Positions 9,036-18,622 of a DNA stretch of 64,000 nucleotides are shown here, in pieces. A program made the position numbers and the translations under genes. The notes beneath the pieces were generated by a model, which saw only the letters and a program-made list of their open reading frames with translations, was not told the DNA's origin and searched no databases. This DNA comes from an uncultured Prevotellaceae bacterium (GTDB taxonomy: Bacteria; Bacteroidota; Bacteroidia; Bacteroidales; Bacteroidaceae). Location: NCBI GenBank assembly GCA_900321965.1, contig ONYA01000007.1:46533-110532 (forward strand). The letters are read 5' to 3'. The number at the start of each line of letters is the position of its first letter. The stretch's first letter is position 1.

Positions 9036-9072
9036 TAAAAAAGAATCGCTAACTCATTAAAGGTTAGCGATT
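9036..9072 (-). terminator. Rho-independent terminator of tmRNA
   Basis: AATCGCTAAC (9044-9053) and GTTAGCGATT (9063-9072) form a perfect 10-bp stem. On the - strand it is followed by a T-run (reverse of 9036-9043). It lies just after the tmRNA 3' end. Confidence 0.85.
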
Positions 9073-9084
9073 TCTAAATCATTG

Positions 9085-9481
9085 TGGAGCTGGAGGGAGT
9101 CGAACCCTCGTCCGCACAAGGAAACCATACGCTTTCTACACGCTTATCTTGGCCTTCATTTTCGTGCTGTGACAAGACCCAAGCCACCAATCACAGCCTT
9201 ATCCTCTAAAACTTCATCCTGACATCGAGGCCTGTCAAGACTATTTCCGATTTAACCTGCGCCGCTTGATCTTCGGATTCGGAACAACATCCTTGGAGCG
9301 ACGTCTCGTTCCTCTACCTGGTAGTGGAATTAAGCTCGTAATCTACTGTACTTCGATTAAGCAGCGAGAGCATACTCATTGTTGCCAATTAATTTTCTGC
9401 TGACTCAGATTTAGGAGGGAACCAACGAGCCTCCGCGTGCTTACGTACCATTTCATCTCGCCGTCAAATCCAGTCAACCCC
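9085..9481 (-). ncRNA. ssrA: tmRNA (transfer-messenger RNA)
   Basis: About 397 nt. The 5' end GGGGTTGACTGGATTTGACG and the 3' end with TTCGACTCCCTCCAGCTCC pair as the tRNA-like acceptor and T arm. The tag frame reads GNNEYALAA then TAA, close to tags in related Bacteroidota. It rescues stalled ribosomes and tags the nascent peptide for proteolysis. CCA does not appear to be encoded: CAA follows the discriminator A. It has its own promoter and terminator. Confidence 0.96.
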
Positions 9482-9510
9482 AAGAGTGAACGTGTCACGT
9501 AATTTCGGTG

Positions 9511-9540
9511 CAAAGTTACTACTTTTTTCGGATATTGCAA
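9511..9540 (-). promoter_or_regulatory. tmRNA promoter
   Basis: On the reverse strand TTGC (9537-9540) is followed after about 18-19 nt by TAACTTTG (9511-9518), close to the -33/-7 consensus, 30 nt before the tmRNA 5' end. Confidence 0.7.
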
Positions 9541-9560
9541 GTTATTTGCGAAAAAATATG

Positions 9561-9568
9561 TACCTTTG
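9561..9568 (+). promoter_or_regulatory. -7 element of the exopolysaccharide operon
   Basis: TACCTTTG matches the -7 consensus. A possible -33 TTG at 9535-9537 is about 23 nt away, slightly long. It gives a leader of roughly 75 nt before the export gene at 9651 and overlaps the divergent tmRNA promoter region. Confidence 0.6.
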
Positions 9569-9650
9569 CAACGATTTTGCCGCTTATTTCACAATAATCA
9601 TGGGGAATTGCGGTTATAAATAATGTAAAAAACCTACCTATTTAATAAAG

Positions 9651-12182
9651 ATGAAACGCTTTACTACCGTATTGCTTTGCCTATTGCTGGCCATTGGATA
9701 TGCCCAAGCCCAGTCAGGAATGACCGACAATCAGGTGATGGATTATGTCATTGAACAGAACGCCAGGGGCGTATCACGACAAAAGATCGTGACCGACCTG
9801 ATGCAGCGTGGTGTCACCATCGAACAGATTCGCCGCATCCAGAAGAAGTACCAGCGCCAGATGAAAAACGGTGCCCTTGGTGCTGACGATATTACCGCCG
9901 GTTCCAAGGACGTAAAGAACCGTATGCGTCAGGCCAACGGCGAGAAGCGTTATGAAGAAAAAGAGCGCGAGAAGCGTAACGTCTCGAAATACCGTAAGAA
10001 GGACGGACGTCCCAAGACGAAGAAGAACACGTATGATGACGAAGACGACGAGTTTGTCGAGATGGACGAGGCTATGGACTTCATGATGCCCGATTCGCTG
10101 AAGTATTTTGACGACGAGGATTTCAAGAAGAAGGAGAAAGGACGTAAAATCTTCGGCCACGACGTCTTCAATCGTAAAGACATGACTTTCGAGAGTTCCA
10201 TGAACATCGCGACACCCCAGAACTACCGCTTAGGCCCTGGCGACGAAGTGAACGTCGACATCTGGGGTGCTTCGCAGGAGAGCATTACCGAGACCATCTC
10301 CCCTGACGGCTATATCACCATCGAAGGAGTTGGCGTCGTACAGTTAGGCGGTCTGACCGTCGGTCAGGCCAAGAACCGTCTCCGTCAGGTTATTGGCCCA
10401 CGTTATCAGGACTCCCAGATAGAACTGACATTAGGTCAGACACGCACCATCACCATTAGTGTGACAGGCGAAGTCAAAACCCCCGGTACCTATACCATGT
10501 CAGCTTTTGCTACCGTCTATAACGCCCTCTATATGGCGGGTGGTCCTAACGACATCGGTACACTGCGTAGCATCAAGGTGTTCCGAGATGGCCGTCAGAT
10601 ATCGAGTGTTGACGTCTATGCCTTCCTGCTCAATGGCCATCTGACCGGTGATGTCCGTCTACAGGACAACGATATCATCACCGTCGGACCTTACGAGTCG
10701 CTGGTGTGTATTGCCGGTAAGGTGAAACGCCCTATGTTCTACGAGATGAAGAAGACGGAGAGTGCCGCCACATTGCTGCGCTATGCCGGTGGCTTTACTG
10801 GAGACGCATTTACAAAATCCATCCGCGTCAACCGTAAGGCTGGTGCAATGTACTCAGTGTTTAGCGTCGGCGAGTTTGACATGAACGACTTCCGTATGAT
10901 GGATGAGGACTCTGTATATGTAGACTCTACCTTCGTGCGCTACCAGAATACGGCTGAGGTCATCGGCGCCGTCTTCCACCCTGGTCACTATCAGGTAGGG
11001 GGACACATCACAACTGTCAAGTCGTTGGTTGAGGCCTGTGGCGGACTGACAGAAGAAGCCATCGGCCAACATGCCGTCATGCACCGCACACGCCCTGACA
11101 GGTCGCTTGAAGTACTGAGTGTCGACGTCAGCGGCATTCTCAATGGCACGTCGCCCGACGTCCCTCTGAAGAGCGAAGATGTGCTTTATATTGCCAGCAA
11201 CGAAGAGAAGGAAGCCGACAAGACTATCACCATCCATGGTGAGGTTCCTTACCCCGGTACTTATAAATACGCTGCCAACCAAACTGTGGAGGACGCCATT
11301 TTGCAGGCTGGCGGACTTACCAATGCTGCCTCATTAGCCAAGGTTGACGTGGCTCGCCGTATCATCGACCCCGAAGCCTCAGAAGCCAGCGACACTTTGG
11401 CTTTCACCTATAGTTTCAGCATCGACAAAGACTTCAACATCAACGAGACTAACGACTTTACGTTGCAGCCCTTTGACGAGATCTACGTCCGCCGCAGCCC
11501 GAAATACAACGAACAGCAGAATGTCACGATTGAGGGTGAGGTGCAGTTCAAAGGAAACTATACGCTGTCAAGTAGCAACCAGCGACTAAGTGAGATTATC
11601 AAACAGGCTGGTGGTCTGACCAAGCGCGCCTATCCTGAAGGTGCCAAGCTGGTACGCCAGATGACGCAGGAAGAACGTGAACAGATGGAGGTGATGTTGC
11701 GTACAGCGCAGCGTAACACGGGCAACGACTCTATCGACGTCAAGAAGCTGCAGACGATGACCACCACGACGGTAGCTATCGAGCTGGACAAAGCCTTGAA
11801 GAATCCCGGTGGCGAGGATGACATCGTGCTGCGCGAAGGAGACCGCATCGTCGTACCACGATTCACCAGTACTGTTACCATCAACGGCGAGGTGCTCTAC
11901 CCCAACACCGTGCAATACAAAGCCGGCGAGAAAACCAACTATTACCTCGACTTAGCAGGTGGTGTCAGTTCGACAGGTAAGCGCAGCCAAACCATCATCA
12001 TCTACATGAACGGCAACGTAGCCAAGGCCGACCGTAAGCATCGACCAGCTCCCGGCTGTCAGATCCTCGTGCCGACGAAAGCCAAGAAACGTGGTCTCGG
12101 CTTGACCGAATGGTTAGCCATCGGTACGTCTACCGCCTCTATTGCTACGATGATTGCCACCATTGCCAACCTTGTTAAATAA
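9651..12182 (+). CDS. Wza-like polysaccharide export protein with multiple SLBB domains
   Basis: 843 residues, first gene of the exopolysaccharide operon. A signal peptide (about 20 residues, ending AQAQ) is followed by a charged Lys/Asp/Glu-rich linker (~60-170) and then the Poly_export domain (NYRLGPGDEVNVDIWGASQE, ~185-260). Repeated SLBB modules follow, each recognisable by the pattern 'V.I.GEV..PGTY......V.DAI..AGG' (about five or six to residue 800). A hydrophobic C-terminal segment (WLAIGTSTASIATMIATI) may anchor it. Wza family proteins form the outer-membrane exit channel for capsule or EPS. The length is greater than E. coli Wza because of extra SLBB copies, which is usual in Bacteroidota. 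Confidence 0.9.
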   Translation: MKRFTTVLLCLLLAIGYAQAQSGMTDNQVMDYVIEQNARGVSRQKIVTDLMQRGVTIEQIRRIQKKYQRQMKNGALGADDITAGSKDVKNRMRQANGEKRYEEKEREKRNVSKYRKKDGRPKTKKNTYDDEDDEFVEMDEAMDFMMPDSLKYFDDEDFKKKEKGRKIFGHDVFNRKDMTFESSMNIATPQNYRLGPGDEVNVDIWGASQESITETISPDGYITIEGVGVVQLGGLTVGQAKNRLRQVIGPRYQDSQIELTLGQTRTITISVTGEVKTPGTYTMSAFATVYNALYMAGGPNDIGTLRSIKVFRDGRQISSVDVYAFLLNGHLTGDVRLQDNDIITVGPYESLVCIAGKVKRPMFYEMKKTESAATLLRYAGGFTGDAFTKSIRVNRKAGAMYSVFSVGEFDMNDFRMMDEDSVYVDSTFVRYQNTAEVIGAVFHPGHYQVGGHITTVKSLVEACGGLTEEAIGQHAVMHRTRPDRSLEVLSVDVSGILNGTSPDVPLKSEDVLYIASNEEKEADKTITIHGEVPYPGTYKYAANQTVEDAILQAGGLTNAASLAKVDVARRIIDPEASEASDTLAFTYSFSIDKDFNINETNDFTLQPFDEIYVRRSPKYNEQQNVTIEGEVQFKGNYTLSSSNQRLSEIIKQAGGLTKRAYPEGAKLVRQMTQEEREQMEVMLRTAQRNTGNDSIDVKKLQTMTTTTVAIELDKALKNPGGEDDIVLREGDRIVVPRFTSTVTINGEVLYPNTVQYKAGEKTNYYLDLAGGVSSTGKRSQTIIIYMNGNVAKADRKHRPAPGCQILVPTKAKKRGLGLTEWLAIGTSTASIATMIATIANLVK

Positions 12183-12191
12183 GTAAGGATT

Positions 12192-13238
12192 ATGGAAGAA
12201 GACAAGAAAGAGATAAAAGCCATTAACTTTGTCGAGATAGCCCGGAAGCTGTGGCCTTACAGGAAGAAGTATTGTTATGTCATGTCTGCTACGCTCATCA
12301 TCACCTATCTACTGATGGTGTGCGTTCCACGATACTACAAATGCACAGTCAGTTTGGCACCAGAGACTTCCGGAACGTCATTCTCGGGTTCTCTCGGGTC
12401 GTTAGCATCGTCAATAGGCTTGGGTAGTTCGTTGGCAAAAATGAACTCGCAGGATGCTATCTTTGCTGAGATATACCCTGACGTGCTGGCTTCAAAGAAG
12501 TTTATTGCGGAACTGATGCCTATCAACGTCAAGACAAAGGACGGCGAGGTGTCATGCAACTATTATACCTACATACGAGACAAGCAGAAGGAACCGTGGT
12601 GGTCTGCTGTTATGGGTACTATTATGGGGTGGATTAAGCCACCTTTACAGGACACCCAGAACGGCACGGAGAAGCTTTCTGTTTTTAATCTAACAAAACG
12701 GCAGAATGACATCTTCGATGCCGTGCAGGGTAAGATTCATTGCTATGTCGACAAAAAGACAGACGTTGTAACCATCACCATCAAAGACCAAGATCCACTG
12801 GTATGTGCAACAATAGCCGATGCTACGTGTCAGAAACTACAGGATTTTATTACCGACTACCGCACAAACAAGGCACGTATTGACTATGAATATTACCAGA
12901 AGCTATACGAAGAGAGCAAGGCAGAATACGACAAGGCTGTAGACCGCTATGCTGCTTGTGCCGATGCATATACCAACTCTGTGCTGACCACCTATAAAGC
13001 TAAGGTTGAACGGTTGGAAAACGACATGCAAGCAAAGTATAACATTCACACCGCGATGAACACTCAGCTTCAGGCGGCCAGAGCAAAGCTACAGGAGGCG
13101 ACGCCAGCCTTTACCGTCATCGAGAGTGCATCGGTTCCTGTCAAACCTGCAGGTCCCAAGCGCATGATTATTTCCATTGTCATGATGCTACTGTCGTTTG
13201 TCATACTATCGGGCTGGCTATTGGCGAAAAACAAGTAA
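12192..13238 (+). CDS. Wzz-type chain-length determinant
   Basis: 348 residues. It has a cytoplasmic N-terminus, a first membrane helix at ~27-45 (YVMSATLIITYLLMVCV), a long periplasmic coiled-coil-prone region (~190-310), the proline-rich stretch ASVPVKPAGPKR and a second helix near the C-terminus. This is the classical polysaccharide co-polymerase layout. It sets chain length together with the polymerase and export channel. No tyrosine-kinase domain is fused to it and none was seen elsewhere in the operon. It starts 9 nt after the export gene. Confidence 0.88.
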   Translation: MEEDKKEIKAINFVEIARKLWPYRKKYCYVMSATLIITYLLMVCVPRYYKCTVSLAPETSGTSFSGSLGSLASSIGLGSSLAKMNSQDAIFAEIYPDVLASKKFIAELMPINVKTKDGEVSCNYYTYIRDKQKEPWWSAVMGTIMGWIKPPLQDTQNGTEKLSVFNLTKRQNDIFDAVQGKIHCYVDKKTDVVTITIKDQDPLVCATIADATCQKLQDFITDYRTNKARIDYEYYQKLYEESKAEYDKAVDRYAACADAYTNSVLTTYKAKVERLENDMQAKYNIHTAMNTQLQAARAKLQEATPAFTVIESASVPVKPAGPKRMIISIVMMLLSFVILSGWLLAKNK

Positions 13239-13239
13239 C

Positions 13240-14304
13240 ATGGTCATTTCACTGGCTTTGCTGTTCACTGCCTGTATGGTCTCGTCCTTTTTTGAAGAGC
13301 GTTTTCTAAAAAGGGACAAGGTAATCCTTTATATCATATTCGGCATCATCATGATTCTGATAGCCGGTCTGCGCGAGGTAGGTTCCGTCCCAGACACGGT
13401 AGAATATGAAGGTATGTACTATGGCAGCAATGCTATTATGCAAGAGCTAACAGAGCCAACATTTAAGTTATTTACATCCATATTAAGACCGATGATGCTT
13501 GGCGTAAATGCCCTCTTCATGACATACGCCTTCATCTCAATAGTCATTCATCTGCCTGCATTGTGGAAGTTGTCAAAACTTCCGCTCCTGACGCTCACTA
13601 TCTATATATCCTATTATTATATGATGCACGAGATGGTGCAGATGCGTGCCGGTGTGGCAGCAGGTCTGTTCCTTTGGGCTATTTACTTCTATGTGGAGAA
13701 GAAGAAGTTGATGTCATTGGCATGCATACTCATCGGATTTCTTTTCCACTATTCTGCAGCAGCGGGTCTGGTGCTGTTCCTGCTGAAAGACAAATTGCCC
13801 GGATGGCAGAAAACGATACTGTATCTTATTATTCCTGTCGGACTGGTTGCCTATATTGCAGAATTGGACCTCTCGCTGCTTGTGCCCGATGAATTCGGAG
13901 GCGACAAGCTGACCCACTACCGTGAACTGAAGGACAAGGGACTGGAAGATGAACTCGCAGGCTGGCCACTCAGGAACAATATCCTCATCTGGATAAACTT
14001 TGTGCTATATACGGCGTCTATCTATTATAGCGAACTACTTACAAAGCATTGCAAGTATGTACCCATAGCCATCAAGGTACAGGCCATCGGCTTCTGCTTC
14101 CTTTTCTTTGCCCACGGTGTCAGCGCCGTTCTGGGTAATCGCATGAACGACTATTTCTCTATCGCCACCATTATATTATGGACGGCCTCAGTATATGCTT
14201 TCTCGCCGAGAATCGTCAGCATTGCCATTAGCAATTTTATCTCTACCTTCAGATTCGTATCCAGTGTCATTGCCTATGCACTCGCACTGTTCTTTTATAA
14301 ATAG
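13240..14304 (+). CDS. EpsG-family (Wzy-like) polysaccharide polymerase
   Basis: 354 residues, nearly all hydrophobic, with about 10 predicted membrane segments. The region GLREVGSVPDTVEYEGMY and the later MRAGVAAGLFLWAIYFYVEKK / FLFHYSAAAGLVLF are typical of EpsG family proteins, which act as repeat-unit polymerases. I start at the ATG one base after the Wzz stop; an earlier in-frame ATG (13198) lies inside wzz and gives an implausible basic extension. Its position between wzz and wzx fits a Wzy role. As for all Wzy proteins, the substrate cannot be predicted. Confidence 0.82.
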   Translation: MVISLALLFTACMVSSFFEERFLKRDKVILYIIFGIIMILIAGLREVGSVPDTVEYEGMYYGSNAIMQELTEPTFKLFTSILRPMMLGVNALFMTYAFISIVIHLPALWKLSKLPLLTLTIYISYYYMMHEMVQMRAGVAAGLFLWAIYFYVEKKKLMSLACILIGFLFHYSAAAGLVLFLLKDKLPGWQKTILYLIIPVGLVAYIAELDLSLLVPDEFGGDKLTHYRELKDKGLEDELAGWPLRNNILIWINFVLYTASIYYSELLTKHCKYVPIAIKVQAIGFCFLFFAHGVSAVLGNRMNDYFSIATIILWTASVYAFSPRIVSIAISNFISTFRFVSSVIAYALALFFYK

Positions 14305-14319
14305 TAAAGTGAAAAACGT

Positions 14320-15651
14320 ATGTTAGCTAACGTCAATCAGCGCACGCTCCTCATCCTCAAGAACATCGTGGCTTCGGCTGTGGTGAAAGGGTGGTCGGCT
14401 TTGGTGGTTTTACTCATGGTGCCACTGACGCTGAAGATGCTTGGTGCCTACAGCAACGGTGTCTGGCTGACGATTAGCGGCATACTGATCTGGATTGACT
14501 TTATGGATATTGGCCTGGGCAACGGACTGCGCAACACTGTTGCCAAGTTTGTGGCATTGGGCGACACCAAAAAGGTACGCATGGCCGTATCATCTACCTT
14601 CTTCATTCTGACACTCATCATCATCCCCCTGCTGCTGCTCTTCTGCACCTTTATCCAGCTGACCGACATCTACAGTCTTTTGGGTGTCGACCCCACAGTG
14701 GTGCCTAAGCTTGATGTCATACTGACGGTGGCATTGACACTGACCAGCATCACCTTCATACTCAAGGCCATTGGCAACCTGTATATGGGACTACAGCTAC
14801 CGGCTGTCAGTAATCTGATTATGTGTTTGGGACAGACACTGGCATTGGCGGTCACTTTTCTAGCTTATACGCTGGGCTGCCGCTCGTTGATGTATGTCGT
14901 GTTTATCAACACCCTGTCACCGCTTATCGTTTGGAGTATCTTTTATCCCTACACTTTCTTCTTCCGCTATCCGCAGTACAGACCGTCGTTTAGATTTATT
15001 GACAAGCATATGTCGCGCCAGTTGTGCAGCCAAGGCGTCAAGTTCTTTGTCCTGCAGATATTCAGCGTCGTGCTCTTTGCCTCAGTCAACGTTATCATCA
15101 GTAAGCTCTTCTCACCGTCAGAGGTGACACCTTACCAAATAGCCTACCGCTATTTCAGTCTTGTACTGGTAGCGTTCAACATCATAGCCATGCCCTTCTG
15201 GAATGCCACTACCGATGCATATAGCCGAGGGGATATGACATGGATTAGAAACGCATCGCGTAAGCTGGATATAGTGGTGATGGTTTCTTTGGCCATTCTG
15301 GTGGTTATGGTCCTGCTGTCCGGATTCGTATATGACATCTGGATTGGTGACGAAGTCAAAATACCTGTCAAACTGTCGGCAGCTATGGCGGCATATATCT
15401 TCGTGTTAGTCGTCAGCTTACGCTATTCCTATATTCTGAACGGCGTCAACGCACTACGAATACAACTGATCTTCACCATCATCGCCACGGTGGCTTTCGT
15501 TCCATTATCATGGTACGCCGGAAACACCTTTAGAGACGTGACAAGCATCGTCTGGGTGATGTGTGTCATCAACGTACCCGGTATGGTGGCGAATGCATGG
15601 AAGTATTACCAGATTTTCTACAAGAACAAGACAAGTGAAGGTATCGTGTAA
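14320..15651 (+). CDS. Wzx-type repeat-unit flippase
   Basis: 443 residues with about 12-14 membrane helices and the MOP/polysaccharide-transporter start (KNIVASAVVKGWSALVVLLMVPLTLKMLG). It moves lipid-linked repeat units across the inner membrane. It is preceded by the polymerase gene with a 15-nt gap, and its 3' end overlaps the probable start of the next glycosyltransferase. Conservation at the N-terminal end and topology make the family call firm. Confidence 0.88.
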   Translation: MLANVNQRTLLILKNIVASAVVKGWSALVVLLMVPLTLKMLGAYSNGVWLTISGILIWIDFMDIGLGNGLRNTVAKFVALGDTKKVRMAVSSTFFILTLIIIPLLLLFCTFIQLTDIYSLLGVDPTVVPKLDVILTVALTLTSITFILKAIGNLYMGLQLPAVSNLIMCLGQTLALAVTFLAYTLGCRSLMYVVFINTLSPLIVWSIFYPYTFFFRYPQYRPSFRFIDKHMSRQLCSQGVKFFVLQIFSVVLFASVNVIISKLFSPSEVTPYQIAYRYFSLVLVAFNIIAMPFWNATTDAYSRGDMTWIRNASRKLDIVVMVSLAILVVMVLLSGFVYDIWIGDEVKIPVKLSAAMAAYIFVLVVSLRYSYILNGVNALRIQLIFTIIATVAFVPLSWYAGNTFRDVTSIVWVMCVINVPGMVANAWKYYQIFYKNKTSEGIV

Positions 15652-16492
15652 CTCAAGTATTGCCATACTGATGGCTACCTATAACGGGGAGAGGTATCTG
15701 AGAGAACAGATGGACTCCTTGCTTGTCCAGACCTGCGACGACTGGCACCTCTTCGTGCATGACGACGGGTCGCAAGACGACACCATCAACATCGTCACTG
15801 AATACAAAGAGAAACATCCTGACAAGATAACAATTCTGACATATCCGTCACAGGGCGGAGCCTGCAAGAATTTCCTCAGTATGCTGGAACGGGTGGACGC
15901 CCCTTACTATATGTTCTGCGACCAAGACGACGTGTGGCTGCCGGAAAAGACGGCGCTGTCACTTCAAGAGATGAAGGTCAGAGAGCAGGAGCAGCCTGAG
16001 GCGGGCATCATCATCTGTACCGACCTGACTGTTGTTGCCGAAGACCTAAAGGTTGTCAACCGCTCTATGTGGGAGTATCTGAGCAACTATCCTGAATACA
16101 TCCGGACGTTTCGTGATGCAGGAGCCTCGGCTATCGTCACAGGCTGCGCCATGCTCTTCAATCGCAAGGCAAAGGAGGCCTGCCTGCCTTATTCTTCGGT
16201 AGTGATGATGCACGATTGCTGGGTTTGTCTTTGTTGCTTGAGTCAGCAAGGCCGACTCTACGGCATTCCCCAGCAGACTATCTACTACCGCCAGCATGGC
16301 GACAACAGCCTCGGTGTCGGAGTAGGAGCAGCACAGATAGGTATCGTCTACAGGTTACGCCACTTCATCGAGCTTTTCAACTATAACGCCGCCTACTATC
16401 GTATGTTGTCTGCCCTTGGATATGGCTCGGTTATCAAATATCTGGCAGCAAAGCTACGCTACAGACGGCGTATTAAGCGAGGCTACTATTAA
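15635..16492 (+). CDS. Family 2 glycosyltransferase (rhamnosyltransferase-like)
   Basis: About 285 residues. The GT-A start SIAILMATYNGERYLREQMD and the metal-binding region FVHDDGSQDDT and CDQDDVWLPEK identify a GT2 enzyme close to alpha-rhamnosyl/EPS transferases. The start is uncertain. No ATG precedes the first strand except one far upstream (15563) inside wzx, so I take the GTG at 15635, which overlaps wzx by 17 nt. An ATG at about 15671 would delete the first beta-strand. It probably adds one sugar to the lipid-linked repeat unit on the cytoplasmic face. Confidence 0.8.
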   Translation: MKVSCNSSIAILMATYNGERYLREQMDSLLVQTCDDWHLFVHDDGSQDDTINIVTEYKEKHPDKITILTYPSQGGACKNFLSMLERVDAPYYMFCDQDDVWLPEKTALSLQEMKVREQEQPEAGIIICTDLTVVAEDLKVVNRSMWEYLSNYPEYIRTFRDAGASAIVTGCAMLFNRKAKEACLPYSSVVMMHDCWVCLCCLSQQGRLYGIPQQTIYYRQHGDNSLGVGVGAAQIGIVYRLRHFIELFNYNAAYYRMLSALGYGSVIKYLAAKLRYRRRIKRGYY

Positions 16493-16515
16493 CCGTGAAA
16501 CAATGACTGAGTGCT

Positions 16516-18615
16516 ATGGAACTGCTTCTTACCTTCGACGACAACTATACCCAACATGCAGGGGTGACCATCTGTTCGTTTCTGGCAAACAACCCAGGGG
16601 CGCACACAATTCATATCATTTCAGACCGTATCAGCGAAAGCAATCAGGCACTCGTAAATAACATCTGTGCAGCGTCAGGAAGCACGGTAAACTTCTATTT
16701 CGTCAACGAGGCTGACACACGCGACTTCCCCGTAGGGCCAGGTACTATCAACCCTACGCTGACCATTGCCACCTACTTCAGGCTCTTCATGGCCGACCTG
16801 CTGCCCAAAACCATTCGGAAGATACTGTATATTGACTGCGATATCATTATTGACGGCCCGCTCGACGGTCTGTGGAACACGACGTTCCAAGACGGGAAGT
16901 GCATAGCGGCATTGGAAGAGTTGGAGCCGATTAGCTCTGACGGCTGTCGGCGCATGTCCATTCCGCAGTCGTCCTCCTACTTCAACGCAGGTGTGCTGCT
17001 CATTCACTTAGAGCGGTTGCGTGAGTTTTTCTCTGTGGCAAAGGCCAGTGAGTTTATACGCAAGAACCATACCCTTATCAGGTATCACGACCAAGACGTG
17101 CTGAACGCACTGTTGTATGACAAGAAGCAGTTCTTCGACCTACAATACAATGTGATGGACACCTGTCTGATACGGCGTGCCACGCTGCCAGCCCGCTACG
17201 AGCAGCAGCGTGATGCCCTGCAATCACCAAAGGTCATCCACTACACTGGCTATTTCAAACCGTGGAACAGAGAGAGCCGGAATCCGTACACCTATAAATA
17301 TTACGAATACCTCGCACAGACGCCTTGGAAGGGCTACCAGCCACAAAGCAAGTTTACAGACCAAAAGACAAAATGGGTGTTCTATATGAAACACTTGGTC
17401 AAGCTGTGTCTCGATACGATACACGTCAGGAACTACCGTTATATCTCGCTACTGATGCTATGCCTCTTTTGTATGAATCTGTCACGGTTGTCTGCAACAG
17501 AAGAGAACGAGATGCCTATCATCGCCTATATGGGGGTACCCTACGACAAGTCTACTGATGAAAACTTCAAGACCCTCAGCGAGTGCGGCTTTAATGTCAG
17601 CCTGTATGTTTACGGCAGTTTGGAACAGATGATTAACGCCTGTCACCTGGCCGACAAGTACGGAGTTAAGATCTTAGGGCACTGCACAGATACGCATGAG
17701 CATCCGGAAAAATCAGCTGCCGTTCTGAAAAATGTTCCTGGGTTCTTCGGATATGTCTTACAAGACGAACCGACGGCTGATGAGATAAACAGATTACAAG
17801 AAGAGATGTCGCGACTGAAGAAGGTTGACGATAGCCATTGTTTCTACATCAATCTGCACCCCTATTACAATGACGGCACGCTGCGTCACTTGAAGACACG
17901 CACGTATGAAGATTATCTTGACATTGCCTCTGCCACCTCATGCCGACAGCTGTCGTTCGACTATTATCCCATAACTCACGACGGTCTGCGCGACGGCTGG
18001 TATCACAATCTGGAGATGGTACGCCGTCAAAGCCTAAAGACAGGGAAGCCTTTCTGGGGTTTTGTCCTGTCGGTACCTCACTACGTCTATCCACAACCGA
18101 CGATGGCGACTTTGCTATTACAGGCCTATTCCAACTTGGCCTACGGCGCACAGGCCATACAGTATTTTACTTATTGGACGCCAGAGCCTGACGGTGTCTA
18201 TGATTACCATAACGGTCCCATCGGTCAGGACGGCAAAAAGACGAGCACATACTTTTTGGTTCAAAAGGTGAATCAGGAACTGAAAACCGTCTCAAGACTG
18301 TTCTATGGCAGCAAAGTCTTTTCCGTTTGTCATCTCGGCAAGGTGTCGACGGGCGCCACAAAGCAAACGACCATACCCCAGAATATCAGTTCGCTGAAAG
18401 TCAAGGGACGTCGCGGGGCGGTTGTATCGACCTTCGAACAGTCTGGCCACCGTTACCTCTGCCTTGTCAACAAAGACTACAATCACGACATGAAGCTGTA
18501 CATCAAAGTGAAGAACGACACCCCACGCCGTATCACAAAAGCGCTTCATGAAGAGCATGTCAAGTCCACCTATACCATAGGTGCTGGCGACATCATTATT
18601 TTCCGGCTGACATAG
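16516..18615 (+). CDS. Fusion of a GT8 glycosyltransferase to a secreted glycosidase-like domain
   Basis: 699 residues in one uninterrupted frame. Residues 1-~290 are a family 8 glycosyltransferase (LLTFDDNYTQHAGVTICS; DCD metal site 107-109; YFNAGVLLI; HYTGYFKPW), normally complete at this length. Residues ~305-326 are hydrophobic, ending LSRLSA, like a signal peptide or single membrane span. Residues ~333-699 resemble TIM-barrel glycosidase-like proteins of Bacteroidota: GYVLQDEP (Asp417/Glu418 as possible catalytic acids), FDYYP, and AQAIQYFTYW, then a beta-sandwich tail. An internal ATG at 17386 would begin a normal secreted protein (MKHLVKLCL...). The product is therefore either a bifunctional protein with cytoplasmic transferase and periplasmic hydrolase halves, or a fusion of two genes that can also start internally. 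Function of the second half is not assigned. Confidence 0.75.
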   Translation: MELLLTFDDNYTQHAGVTICSFLANNPGAHTIHIISDRISESNQALVNNICAASGSTVNFYFVNEADTRDFPVGPGTINPTLTIATYFRLFMADLLPKTIRKILYIDCDIIIDGPLDGLWNTTFQDGKCIAALEELEPISSDGCRRMSIPQSSSYFNAGVLLIHLERLREFFSVAKASEFIRKNHTLIRYHDQDVLNALLYDKKQFFDLQYNVMDTCLIRRATLPARYEQQRDALQSPKVIHYTGYFKPWNRESRNPYTYKYYEYLAQTPWKGYQPQSKFTDQKTKWVFYMKHLVKLCLDTIHVRNYRYISLLMLCLFCMNLSRLSATEENEMPIIAYMGVPYDKSTDENFKTLSECGFNVSLYVYGSLEQMINACHLADKYGVKILGHCTDTHEHPEKSAAVLKNVPGFFGYVLQDEPTADEINRLQEEMSRLKKVDDSHCFYINLHPYYNDGTLRHLKTRTYEDYLDIASATSCRQLSFDYYPITHDGLRDGWYHNLEMVRRQSLKTGKPFWGFVLSVPHYVYPQPTMATLLLQAYSNLAYGAQAIQYFTYWTPEPDGVYDYHNGPIGQDGKKTSTYFLVQKVNQELKTVSRLFYGSKVFSVCHLGKVSTGATKQTTIPQNISSLKVKGRRGAVVSTFEQSGHRYLCLVNKDYNHDMKLYIKVKNDTPRRITKALHEEHVKSTYTIGAGDIIIFRLT

Positions 18616-18622
18616 TATAACG

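Noticed and set aside
13198-13239. Earlier start for the EpsG-like polymerase
   Set aside because: It lies inside wzz; the ATG one base after the wzz stop gives the normal hydrophobic N-terminus.
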